DNA of 64,000 nucleotides from Mantamonas sphyraenae (lineage: Eukaryota > CRuMs > Mantamonadidae), in contig JAPMXV010000062.1 of NCBI GenBank assembly GCA_026936335.1, positions 1 to 64,000 on the forward strand, given 5' to 3'. Below, piece after piece: positions 1 to 9,534 of the stretch; the stretch's first letter is position 1; the number at the start of each line of letters is the position of its first letter. The notes under the pieces were generated by a model. The model had not been told where the DNA came from and did not search any database. It saw nothing but the letters and a program-made list of their open reading frames with translations. Position numbers and translations under genes: made by a program.

Positions 1-38
<38 letters not shown>

Positions 39-156
39 CCCTAACCCTAACCCTAACCCTAACCCTAACCCTAACCCTAACCCTAACCCTAACCCTAACC
101 CTAACCCTAACCCTAACCCTAACCCTAACCCTAACCCTAACCCTAACCCTAACCCT
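1..156. repeat. telomeric repeat tract (CCCTAA)n
   Basis: The first 156 bases are an almost perfect array of CCCTAA (TTAGGG on the other strand) with one variant unit carrying an extra A near position 17-22. The C-rich strand reads 5'->3' into the sequence, as expected for the left end of a linear eukaryotic chromosome. The array ends abruptly at about 156 and is followed directly by unique DNA; no degenerate telomere-like repeats are seen beyond it. Confidence 0.98.
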
Positions 157-421
157 TTGATCGAGTTTCTCTGTTGTGATGGGTCCGGTCTATGTCGTGT
201 GAGTTGTGCTTGTGACTGCTGGCGCGTGGCTGAGTTGGGTGGTGACATGCGGCAGTGGGCATTGGGTGGGTGTGGGAATGTCGCTGGTGAGTGGTCGTCG
301 TCCTGCAACGCCGCGCAGTCAGCACTGCCCATCCGCCTTCAACCAAAGTATCACCAACACCCACAACACCCTCTACCAGTCCAACACAATTCACATACAC
401 TCCTGTACTACCAGCACCATC
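157..421. other. short subtelomeric gap and 5' region of the first gene
   Basis: This 265-bp stretch separates the telomere from the first start codon. It falls into two halves: about 157-300 is rich in G and T on the + strand, and about 303-421 is rich in A and C. The A/C-rich, G-poor part directly before the ATG resembles the leaders of other genes here (for example before 19582, 21396 and 25631). No repeats, RNA gene or conserved coding frame were recognised. Confidence 0.5.
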
Positions 422-3400
422 ATGGACAAAGACTACTCAAGCACTCCGAAGCAACAACACACACCCAACACCTACCCAGCGTGCGTTCTGCCTCCCACTC
501 CGTTTTTTCTGACTGCCCGCTTCTCCCGCTTCCATGCCTCCTCCATGCCTCCGTCGCTTCCCTGCATTCCTCCCCTGCATCTCCCCTTCCCCATCACCAC
601 CGCTGCTACCTCCTGCGCTCTTCTCCGATCCCCTCTCCCCTGTCACTGCCCTCCCCGTTGCCAGTTTCTCCGTCTGCCAATCTCCTCCGTTTTCCCCTCT
701 CTGCTCGTTCCAGCCTCCCCTCACCCCGCTTCTGCCCTGACGGCATCCATTCCGCCTTCCGCTCACCGTTCCCACCCCACCTTGCCCCTCCCCGTCTCCC
801 CACAGCTACGGGTACATGGTCCCTCCCATGGCTGCCCAGCCGTTTCCGAACATGCTGCCCGTCTCTGGCGTACAAAACCCGTACCAGCACCCACAACCAC
901 CCATCATCTGGGTTCCTGTCAACACCCACTCTCAGCAGCACCACGCATATGCTCATCAGGGCCACCCATACTACGCCTACCCTCCTCAGCCGCCTCCTCA
1001 GCCGCGACAAACCGCCCAGATGCATTTCGCTCAGCCTCCGTTGCACCCTCCGCCTGCTCAACCCACCACAAACCACAACCGCGTCCCCAAACGCGTCAGC
1101 CCTGCCTTTGTCGGCATCACACGGACCACATCCACCACCACATCGTCGTCCTCCTCCCAGCAGGCCACACGGCAGACTGGAGACAGCGACGACAACGACG
1201 CAGACCAACACACACACACACATGACACTGGCGACGTGGAGGACCTGATGTTCCTGAACTTTGGCCACCGTGAACCACGTTCAATCTCCAGCAACTCAGA
1301 GTGGATGACCAGCTCATGGATGGAGGCGTACGAAGAACACGGCGAGGCAAAGGACGCACCCCAGCAGCACGTGGACGACGAGTTGGAAACTCAGGGCCCA
1401 CTCAGCGTTGCAGACACTGTTGATGCCATGGATGAGGAGTACATGCCACACAACGAGAGCGACGACGACACAGACGACATGGAGCAGGAGGAGGAGGACG
1501 AATGGCAGCCGAGGCGCACAGGTAAAGGCCGCGCACAACGACGCAGAGACCACATCGACCGTCGTACTGGTCCACAAAAGATGAACGGTAGCGGACAGCG
1601 CAGGCGCAGGGTCACGGCTGGCAGTGGCACCGAGACAGGAACGTCGAGCACACGGGCAAGGAGATCCAAGAACGGAGACACCGGCGCACGGAAGACAGCA
1701 AGCGAAGACAAGACGAACAAGTTGCCAGATGGTGTTGTGCGCAAAGGGTGGTCGATGAACTGGCGCAAGAGCGAGCGCATGCACAGCAACAAAAAGGAGC
1801 ACACGGCACTGCTGAACCACATGCACAACCTGGCCAACGAACATCCCATTGACGACATCCCTGACCTCACGAACCTGCAGGCGCGTGTTGTGGTCTGCCA
1901 TGGCACCCTGAAAACGCTGATCCGACAGATTCAGCTCGCTCTGGGCAACATTCCCCTCTCCCAGGGCGACATGGCATTCTGCCTCACCCTTCTGGGCCGT
2001 GATATGGATCGACTGGTTTGCTGCGCCACTATCCCCCAAGCTGGTCTGGCCATGGGTGTGACAAAGGCTGGGTTGAAGGTGTGCTGGCTGGAGGAACCAC
2101 ACGACCACGGCGACCCCAACTACGCCCTCCTCCACCTGCTCATGACAGAGATGGACACACTTGGTGACAGGCCCCATCCCACCAGCTGGAAGGAGCACCA
2201 GCAGACCCAGCTGTTGCTGCAGGAAGAACGACGCCCTGCTGACAACGGCAGCAACCCACACTGGACACAATGCGACTACGACCACCACCTCACCACCACC
2301 AATGAGGAAAAGTGGCATCCTGAGTCTGTGCTCAGTGGCTGGAGCAAGGGTACTTCCAGCGACGAGCGTGGCAGCTGCACGGCGCGGGAGTTCCAGACGC
2401 TGCTGGCACACATGAAGACACGCGCTGCCAAGTACCCTCGCCATCAGCACGCACACGAGCACCAGGCACTGCGTGCGCTGATCAACAACGGCGACATGAA
2501 GTCCCTGGTGCGACATATCATCCTGGCGCTGGGCAACGTTAGCGTGCCGCCTGTCGACCTGGCCTTCTTTGTCCGCCTCCTCAGACCACGTCACACCTAT
2601 ACACAGGTTCAAGTTGCCATCAGCGACACTCTCACCCGCGGCGTCACCTCCCTCTCCCTGAAGATCGCCTGGCTTGACAATCCCAAACCCAGCGACGCCA
2701 CACTGCACACCCTCCTCCACACCCTCATCGACCGCATCACACCCCACATCACCACCCGACCCACCACCACACACGCCGTAAACGCCCTCCGGATCCATAA
2801 GCTTGTTCTGCCCAAGCCCACAGAGGAAGAGGAGATGATGGTCGTGGAGGATGGACTGCCAGATGGCGTTGTGCGCAGTGGCTGGTCAACATGGCGCAAG
2901 AGCGAGCGCAGCCACAGCAACAGGAAGGAGCACACGGCACTGCTGAAGCACATGCACACCCTGGCCAACGAGCATCCCATCGACGACATCCCCGACCTCA
3001 TCACCCTGCAGGCGCGTGTCGTGGTCTGCCATGGCACCCTGCGCACGCTCGTCCGACAGATTCAGCTCGCTCTGGGCAATATTCCCATCTCCCAGGGCGA
3101 CATGGCCTTCTGTATCACCCTTCTCGGCCGTGACATGGATCAAAAGGCGTGTAGAAATGCCATCCAAGACACTGGTCTGGCCACGGGTGTGACAAAGGCT
3201 GGGTTGAAGGTGTGCTGGCTGGAGGAGCCACACGACCACGGCGACCCCAACTACGCCCTCCTCCACCTGCTTATGACAGAGATGGACACTCTCGGTGACA
3301 GATCCCATCCCACCACCTGGAAGGAGCACGAGCAGACCCAGCTGTTGCTGCAGAAAGCACGACGCCCTGCTGACAACGACAGCGACCCACACTGGACACA

Positions 3401-4019
3401 ATGCGACTACGACCACCACCTCACCACTACCAAGGTGGACAAGTGGCATCCTGAGTCTGTGCGCAGTGGCTGGAACAGTGCCAATCACGACGAGCGTGGC
3501 AGCTGCACGGCGCGGGAGTTCCAGACGCTGCTGGCACACATGAAGGCACGTGCAGCCAAGTACCCTCGCCATCAGTGCGCACACGAGCACCAGGCACTGC
3601 GTGAGCTGATCAACAACGGCAGCAAGATGTCCCTGCTGCGACACATCATCCTGGCGCTGGGCAACGTTGGCGTGCCGCCTGTCGACCTGGCCTTCTTTGT
3701 CCGCCTCCTCAGGCCACATCTCACCTACCAGCAGGTGGTTGGTGCCATCACCAATACCCTCACCCGCGGCGTCACCACCCTCTCCCTCAAGATCGCCTGG
3801 CTCGACAACCCCAAACCCAGCGACGCCACACTGCACACCCTCCTCCACACCCTCATCGACCGCATCACACCCCACATCACCACCCGACCCACCACCGTCG
3901 CACTCGTCAACGCCTACCCCATCCCCTCCTTCACCCTGCCCAAGCGCAAAGACCCTTCCTCCTCCTCCTCCTCCTCCTCCTCCTCCACCACCTCCTCCAA
4001 ACGCCAGCGCCTCGAATGA
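422..4019 (+). CDS. unknown protein with a doubled two-module repeat (A-B-A'-B')
   Basis: Two exons: 422-480 and 806-4019. The intron has donor gtgcgt, a ctgacg word and acceptor cccacag; the junction fuses MDKDYSS.. to ..YGYMVPPM in frame. The product is about 1090 aa. It starts with a Pro/Gln/His-rich tract, then an acidic and basic low-complexity stretch, then two tandem copies of a ~360-residue block (about 1720-2800 and 2855-3900). Each block has two related halves of the form 'H/F-x-x-L-L-x-H-M ... R-x-I-x-L-A-L-G-N', so there are four modules. The C-terminus is a Ser run and a short basic end (KRQRLE). No known family was recognised; an adaptor or nucleic-acid-binding role would be a guess. 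It is the most telomere-proximal gene, and a copy of its 3' end lies at 4842-5013. Confidence 0.8.
1720..3900 (+). repeat. tandem internal duplication of ~1.1 kb within the first gene
   Basis: The stretch from about 1720 to 2800 is repeated from about 2855 to 3900 at high nucleotide identity, including long identical runs such as the segments around 2080-2150 and 3215-3285. Both copies keep the reading frame, so the duplication is an in-frame intragenic one. The two halves within each copy are related only at protein level, which implies an older duplication before the recent one. Confidence 0.85.
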
Positions 4020-4095
4020 ACCCATTCATTTCGCACCCCTCCCCACCCAAGCATCTTTCACCCTCCGTATTCCACATCCACCTGAGGCTTTCCAT

Positions 4096-4750
4096 TCAAA
4101 CCAAATGCTTCACAAATGTCACCTTGTCGTCCCCCACACCCCAGTACTCACGAATCACCGCCTCTTTCTCATACCCACACTCCTCGTACAACCGCCTCGC
4201 TCCTTCATACTCCACCCCTGACGATGTGTCCACCACCACCATCCTGCCCTTCACCTCCCCCTTCACATACGCCTCCACCTCCCTGATCAACGCCGAAGCA
4301 GCCCCTCTCCTCCTGTGGCTCTCCCTGACTCCCAACGCCCGCATGTTCCACACACCATCCGTCATCGCCTCTGTCTGTGCATAGCATACAGCCACCACCT
4401 CACCACCCTCTCCATCCGTCCCAACCATCCACAAATGGTTTTCTGAGTCACCCTGTAGAAACGGATGCATCATGTCCCCCAGCATCTCTGCAGGAAACAG
4501 CACCCCGTCTACGATACCACCCACTGCCTCCATATCCTCCTCCCTTGCCATGCGCACCTCTTGTCCCTATCCACCACGTGTCAGCCTCCTTTCCGCAACC
4601 CTCCCCGCGCTTTCCCAGAATCTTGATCTGACGAATTCCCTCCTTCCACCCACCCCCCGCCCCCTTCCAGACCAGCACCATACACCCATACACCCACACC
4701 CATCCCAGTCTCTCCCATCCTCTTACCGCTCCGAAAATGTCTACAGACAT
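4096..4750 (-). CDS. GNAT-family N-acetyltransferase
   Basis: Two exons on the minus strand: 4750-4727 (MSVDIFGA) and 4557-4096. The intron has donor gtaaga, a CTGAC word near 4580 and an AG acceptor. The spliced product is about 161 aa, typical of a single-domain GNAT. The acetyl-CoA-binding motif A is visible as ALGVRESHRRRGAASALI, followed by a 'D-T-S..N-like..A-R-R-L-Y-E-E-C-G-Y' segment that matches motif B of the fold. The N-terminal 'VRMAREEDMEAVGGIV' is the usual beta1-alpha1 start. The acceptor substrate cannot be told. It sits between the end of the first gene and a duplicated copy of that end. Confidence 0.82.
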
Positions 4751-4841
4751 CCTTCTCTCTCACTCTCTGCCAATCGCAAAACTTGCCTCCCACATCGCTT
4801 TGGCCATGTTGTCAACACGAATCCACATGCGCACCAAACTG

Positions 4842-5013
4842 CCACTCTCCTCCACACTCTCATCGACCGCATCACACCCCACATCACCACCCGACCCACC
4901 ACCGTCGCACTCGTCAACGCCTACCCCATCCCCTCCCTCACCCTGCCCAAGCGCAAAGACCCTTCCTCCTCCTCCTCCTCCTCCAAACGCCACCGCCTCG
5001 AATGAACCACCCC
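4842..5013 (+). pseudogene. duplicated 3' fragment of the first gene
   Basis: These ~170 bases closely match 3835-4025, the last ~58 codons and stop of the first gene: the same 'LIDRITPHITTRPTTVALVNAYP' region, the basic 'LPKRKDP' motif, a shorter Ser run, and the same end before TGA. There is no intact upstream part and no start codon for a matching protein, so it is a gene fragment. It lies between the 5' end of the GNAT gene and the 3' end of the ARID gene, in the same orientation as its parent. Confidence 0.85.
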
Positions 5014-5022
5014 TTCATTCCA

Positions 5023-8000
5023 TCAACCCAAGTCGTGCAATAACCCACCCAACTCCCCACTCACACGCCCACTCACATCACACACCACACACCGCAACAA
5101 CTCCGCCTTGTCCTCCGCCGTCGCCATCTGCCGATGATCTCCCAACACAGCACGCACCACATCCCGCGCCATCGCCAGCTTCTGTTCCAGATCCCAAACA
5201 CGCAACTGCCGTACGCCCATCTTGCACACATCCTCGTCCACCTCCAACGCACTCTTCGCCAGCTCCACCACTGCCGTCGCCGCTGCCACTTTTTCCTTCA
5301 GCGCCTCCTCCAGCTCCAGGACCTTGCTGTTGCTCGGCTGAGCCCTCCCGTTGCCCATTCCAAACACGCTCTGGCCCGTTTCGTCCATTAGCTCCAACGG
5401 ATCTCGCCCGTCAATCAGCGCCAGCTTCATCCGTTGCCGCGACGCCAGCCGCTGCGCCGCCTTTGTCTTGCTCACGTCGCTCACGTCAAAGTTGTCGTTT
5501 GTCGCGTACGTCTCTGCATCTGGCATTTGCGTCAGGTCCAGCGGCTGCCCCGATGCTGCCCGCTCGCGCACGTGCATCTCAAACTCCATCAGATGACGCA
5601 CGTAGTGGCACTTGAAGACGTAGTTTACGTCCTGTCGCATGTTGTGGAACCCAAGGTATTGGTGCACTGGCGCCCACACCCCCGGGTCTCGCAGCACCAT
5701 GTCCCCTCCACCTGCTGCCTGCAACGTGTAGAACAGTTCGTACAGGTCGACCTCGGTCCCATTGAACACAGGCATTTTCTCGATCGCCTGTCCCGTGCTG
5801 CGCTGAAACCGGTACAGGTGCTGGAAAAAGTGGTACTTGAGCTTGTTGTGCCCGCAGATGTTGTTCACGTACAGCAGGTTTGTCTTTTCCTGCTTCGACA
5901 GTTCTCCACGTGGGTCGCACAGCTTCGGCGTCCACCGTGTTTTCAACTGCTCCACGTGCTCTCGCATCTGCTTCGTCAGCCTGTACTTGCGTCGCACGTA
6001 GTACCCGTACCGCACACGCAGGCCCGCGTCTTCGCGCACCTCGTACACCGTTCCAGGGTCCTCCTCCTCCTTCACAGGCTCGTCATCTTCATCCTCCTCG
6101 TCCGCACCCATTCCTCCTTCGATATCCATCCGGCTTCCGTCACCCAGCGATTGTACAAGCGCGACCTGTTCGTTCGGCGCCGTCAAACCGGCCACAAGCC
6201 TCGCTGTCGCCGTCCCTTCGTCCTCCTCCTCGTCGTCGTCATCATCATCCACATCATCGTCATCATTGTCGTCCTCCCCGCCCACTCCTTCAATCTCCTC
6301 TCGCTCCTTGTTCCGCGCAAGCACTGCCGTTTCGTCCGCGATCACTGCCTCCACTGCCTCGTCTGCCACTCCAAACGTGGTCACAAATCCGCTCGACATC
6401 CCCATCCCACGTGCAACCGCGTACCGCACAAGCATGCGTCGAATCAAACGCGTCATCACCCCGACGATCCCCTGTTGCTGAGACACCGCACGCGATCCAT
6501 CCTTGCCCATTTCGGCCACCGTGTGCAGCACCTTGAGCGCCCACAACTGCAGCTTCCACTCGCAGTCCATCTGCGCAACCACAACCACACGCGTAAGGAA
6601 GCTTTGCATCTTCAGCCACGTCGGCAGCATGCTCATCCCCAAGTCCTCCCCTGCAAACAGCAGCACACGAAGCACAGACCGGTTGTTCCGCGACCCGAGC
6701 AGCCCAGCAAGCGTTTCCAGCGCTCCCACACTCATCCTGCGCTCGCTTTCGCTCAGCACACTCTCCAGCTGCAGCGCCTCTGTGCTTCGCTCATCCACCA
6801 GAACACGCCGCGGCACAATGCTCTCCAGCATCAGCGGCAACACGTTGACCACGTCAAACCCGATCCCGTTGCTTCGCTTCAGATCCACCCGGTACGCCAC
6901 ATTTGCAAGGATCTCCATCGCCATAAGCTGCAGCTCCAACTCTTCCGCGTACGCCAGCCGCGCAAGCGCGTCCATCAGGCCCGCGTGGTTGCCCAGCTCC
7001 TCGTGCCAGCTCACGTCGTACGACAGGTTGCACAGTATGTTCAGGCTACGCAGTACACGCGACCGTCGCTCCCGTCCTCCCTGCACGTCCGCCCCGCTCC
7101 ACGACACAAACCCTTCCACAGCCTCTTCGCTCACCTCTTCTTCACTTAGACCCTCCAACTTGCACCCCAGATACTCCTCCGTGTGTGCGTCTCCGCCTCC
7201 TCCGCTCCCACCCAGGCTCATCATCAGGTAGTTCTGCGCCTCGCGCACAAGCACCTCCACGTTCTCCTCGCTCCCGCCAACCAGCGACGGCACGTGCACG
7301 TCCTGCAGAAACTCGTCCACTGTCGGAAACACAAGCGAGTCTACAAGATCGCTGTTGCTCTTCAACACCTGCCCCTTGTCCGCGCTCACAAGCACAAGCG
7401 TTTCCAGCGCCCAGTCCACCTCGCGCTCCACCCCGCTGCGCAGACTCAGCACCACTCGTTTCATGTCCACGTCGTTCGTGTTCACCTTGTCCACGCTCGG
7501 CACAAGCGACGCTGCATTGAACAGCCCTCCCGTACGCTGTCGCTTTGCGCTCTGGCTCGGCATGAAGAAAAGGCCCGTGTACGCCTCCGGATCCAGGCTC
7601 TGCATGTGTGTGTGCTCAAATGTACGCCGCTCCAGGTCTTCAATCTCCCTCCTCGACGATCCGTACACGTTGCGCAGCTTCTTCTTGCCCGACTCGACAG
7701 GGTACACGCCGTACGGCATGTCGTCCACCGCCTCCTCGTCTCCCACAACCTCCTCCTCCTTCCGCTTCCGATCCCTCCGCTGCTCCCGCCGTCCCTTTTT
7801 GCCCTTCTTCCGTCCACCGCCTCCACCCTTCTCCGACCCCTTCTTGCCCGACTTTTTCCGCGCAGCATGGATCGGCCGCAGCGCATCGCTGTACGGCTGA
7901 AACTCGGGATGCTTGTGTTCCTCATACTTTTGCAGAAACTTGATGTAGTTCATCCTTAGCGCATACCCTGCGTTTGTGCACGATGCAGGCAGCTCCAGCG

Positions 8001-8475
8001 CCTTGGCCACAACGGCCCACTTCTTGTGTTGCACAACCTGCCAAAATTTTTCCCGCCACCTCACACGTGTCAGCGCGCCCTCCAACGCCGCTTCCGATTG
8101 CCCCACCCGCTCCTTCTCACCCCCCCCCTCCACCGCGTTTCCCCCTCCCTCCATACACTACCACCCATTCACACATCCTACGCACCCCTCACGCCTTGCC
8201 AACACGTCGTCCACCACGACCATTTCCCTCTCTCCTGATCAACTCCCTACGCCCGCGCCTCCAGCCTCATACACCCTCCCTCCACCACGTGCACCTACCC
8301 GTGTCATGCCACCCAACGCCACCACAGTCCGATACGTCGTGAACAGGTCCAACATCTTCCCACCCAGCGTCGGAAACTTGGCAATCTTCTTCTTCAATTT
8401 CTTTTCATGGAACCGGCTCAGATCCGCCTCAAACAGCTCCCGCTTCTTGCGTTCACTCATACCCGAGCTGCTCAT
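5023..8475 (-). CDS. ARID2/Rsc9-like chromatin-remodelling subunit with two ARID domains
   Basis: Two exons: 8475-8299 and 8037-5023. The donor is gtaggt, with a CTGAC word near 8060 and acceptor ttttggcag; splicing at VALGGMTR / VVQHKKWA rebuilds a complete ARID. The product is about 1063 aa. ARID 1 (about 15-105) is followed by a Lys-rich stretch, then a 'M-K-R-V-V-L-S-L-R-S-G' segment and helical armadillo-like repeats as in ARID2/Rsc9, then acidic low-complexity. A second ARID (about residues 785-880) has FQHLYRF..G..I..MP.FNG.E.DLYELF..GG....W..V..YLG. Known relatives are accessory DNA-binding subunits of PBAF/RSC remodellers. The second ARID is unusual. Its start overlaps the stop of the upstream hydrolase (ATGA); the inner Met at MSERKKREL is an alternative. 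Confidence 0.85.
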
Positions 8476-9473
8476 TGCCTTTGATCTTTATCCACTTTGC
8501 CTGCGTCCGCCTGCGCCCCTCGCCCCACACGCGCCTCCTCCACCACGCCCACCAGCACTTTGTTCACAACTTCAGCGTGCTCCACAATCATCATGTGCCC
8601 TCCATGCACCTGCACCTGCTCCGCCCCGAGGTGTGCTGCCAGAAAGTAGCTGTGGTGGGTGTTCACAAGCCGATCGCCGCTCGTCGACAGAACCCGCTTC
8701 GGACAATCCGTCGCCGCCAGCCTCGACAGTCTCTCGTCACTCAAACGATGCGTCGCCACTGCGCAAACTTGGCCCAAAACACCAGCCATCGACGGCGGGC
8801 CGTTTGCCTTCCACAGTGCAAAGTATAGGTCGTACAACCACGACCGATTCGTTTTGCCCACTACATCATCGCTTGAGACGTCCTGCACAGCGTCCAGGAA
8901 CGCCTTGTCGTAGTTCATCCCCAGTTCAATCTGAATCCGCGTCGCCGTCTCGCTCACTCCCCACATCATCAAATCCGGCAGCGTGCTCAACGGCGGCAAC
9001 GTCAGCGGAATCCAGTCCTCGTCAAAGTGGCCGCTATGTGTGTTGATCAACGTCAACGAAGCCAGTTCCAGATCCTCTCTCCCCTCCAGCTTCAGTGCGA
9101 GCTCCTGCGAAATCATTCCACCCATCGAATGCCCCACAACATGCACGCGCTCCCATCCCAGATGCTCCACAAGCTTCAGCGCGTCCTCGGCCAGCTGCTC
9201 CGTCGTGTACCTGCCCCATGGCGCACTCGACCCTCCCCAGCCCCGATTATCAAACACGCACACCTCACACCCTGCGTCCACGAGCGCCTCCACCTGCCAC
9301 ATCCACAATTCGCACGACGTGAGCAGACCCTGCACCAGGAGCACCTTGTCCTCCGCCTCCTCCTCTCCAAACACAGCAAACTTCAGCAGCACGTCCCCGC
9401 TCCACCAACCCCAATCCACACGCATGACCCCGCGCCGTCCTTGCTTCCGTGCACTGCTGTGCGGCGACGACAT
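8472..9473 (-). CDS. alpha/beta-hydrolase fold enzyme
   Basis: This is a single-exon frame of about 333 aa from the Met of MSSPHSSARKQ. It shows the hydrolase order: an early 'LLVQGLLTS' strand-loop that would form the oxyanion hole, 'CVFDNRGWGGSS', the nucleophile elbow GHSMGGM, a late 'STSGDRLV' acid region, and 'HGGHMMIVEH' with the expected catalytic His. This matches the esterase/epoxide-hydrolase-like branch, but the substrate is unknown. A longer upstream open frame exists but would run into the divergent IPI1 gene, so the later Met was chosen. The stop codon TGA overlaps the ARID gene start as ATGA on the same strand. Confidence 0.85.
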   Translation of the reverse strand: MSSPHSSARKQGRRGVMRVDWGWWSGDVLLKFAVFGEEEAEDKVLLVQGLLTSCELWMWQVEALVDAGCEVCVFDNRGWGGSSAPWGRYTTEQLAEDALKLVEHLGWERVHVVGHSMGGMISQELALKLEGREDLELASLTLINTHSGHFDEDWIPLTLPPLSTLPDLMMWGVSETATRIQIELGMNYDKAFLDAVQDVSSDDVVGKTNRSWLYDLYFALWKANGPPSMAGVLGQVCAVATHRLSDERLSRLAATDCPKRVLSTSGDRLVNTHHSYFLAAHLGAEQVQVHGGHMMIVEHAEVVNKVLVGVVEEARVGRGAQADAGKVDKDQRQ

Positions 9474-9534
9474 CTTCCTGTCCCGTCCCGAGTCCTTCGT
9501 CTTGGCCCCAGCCCCGCCATCCCAATCCCACCCC
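9474..9534. promoter_or_regulatory. 61-bp divergent promoter region
   Basis: Only 61 bases separate the chosen start of the hydrolase (minus) from the IPI1 start (plus). Any core promoter for both genes must lie here or inside the two 5' ends. No TATA-like box is visible; the stretch is pyrimidine-rich on the + strand. Confidence 0.4.

Noticed and set aside
1314-2798. - strand open frame of ~494 codons inside the first gene
   Set aside because: It mirrors the tandem repeat on the other strand. Val/Cys/Gln-rich, no domain; the + strand frame has introns and consistent module structure.
5434-7149. + strand open frame of ~571 codons
   Set aside because: It is antisense to the ARID2-like gene and translates to a His/Arg/Leu-rich sequence without motifs.
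8038-8154. ARID gene starting at the Met of MEGGGNAVEGGG (8154)
   Set aside because: This would delete the first half of ARID 1, which is encoded intact at 8299-8475 and joins perfectly by a canonical splice.
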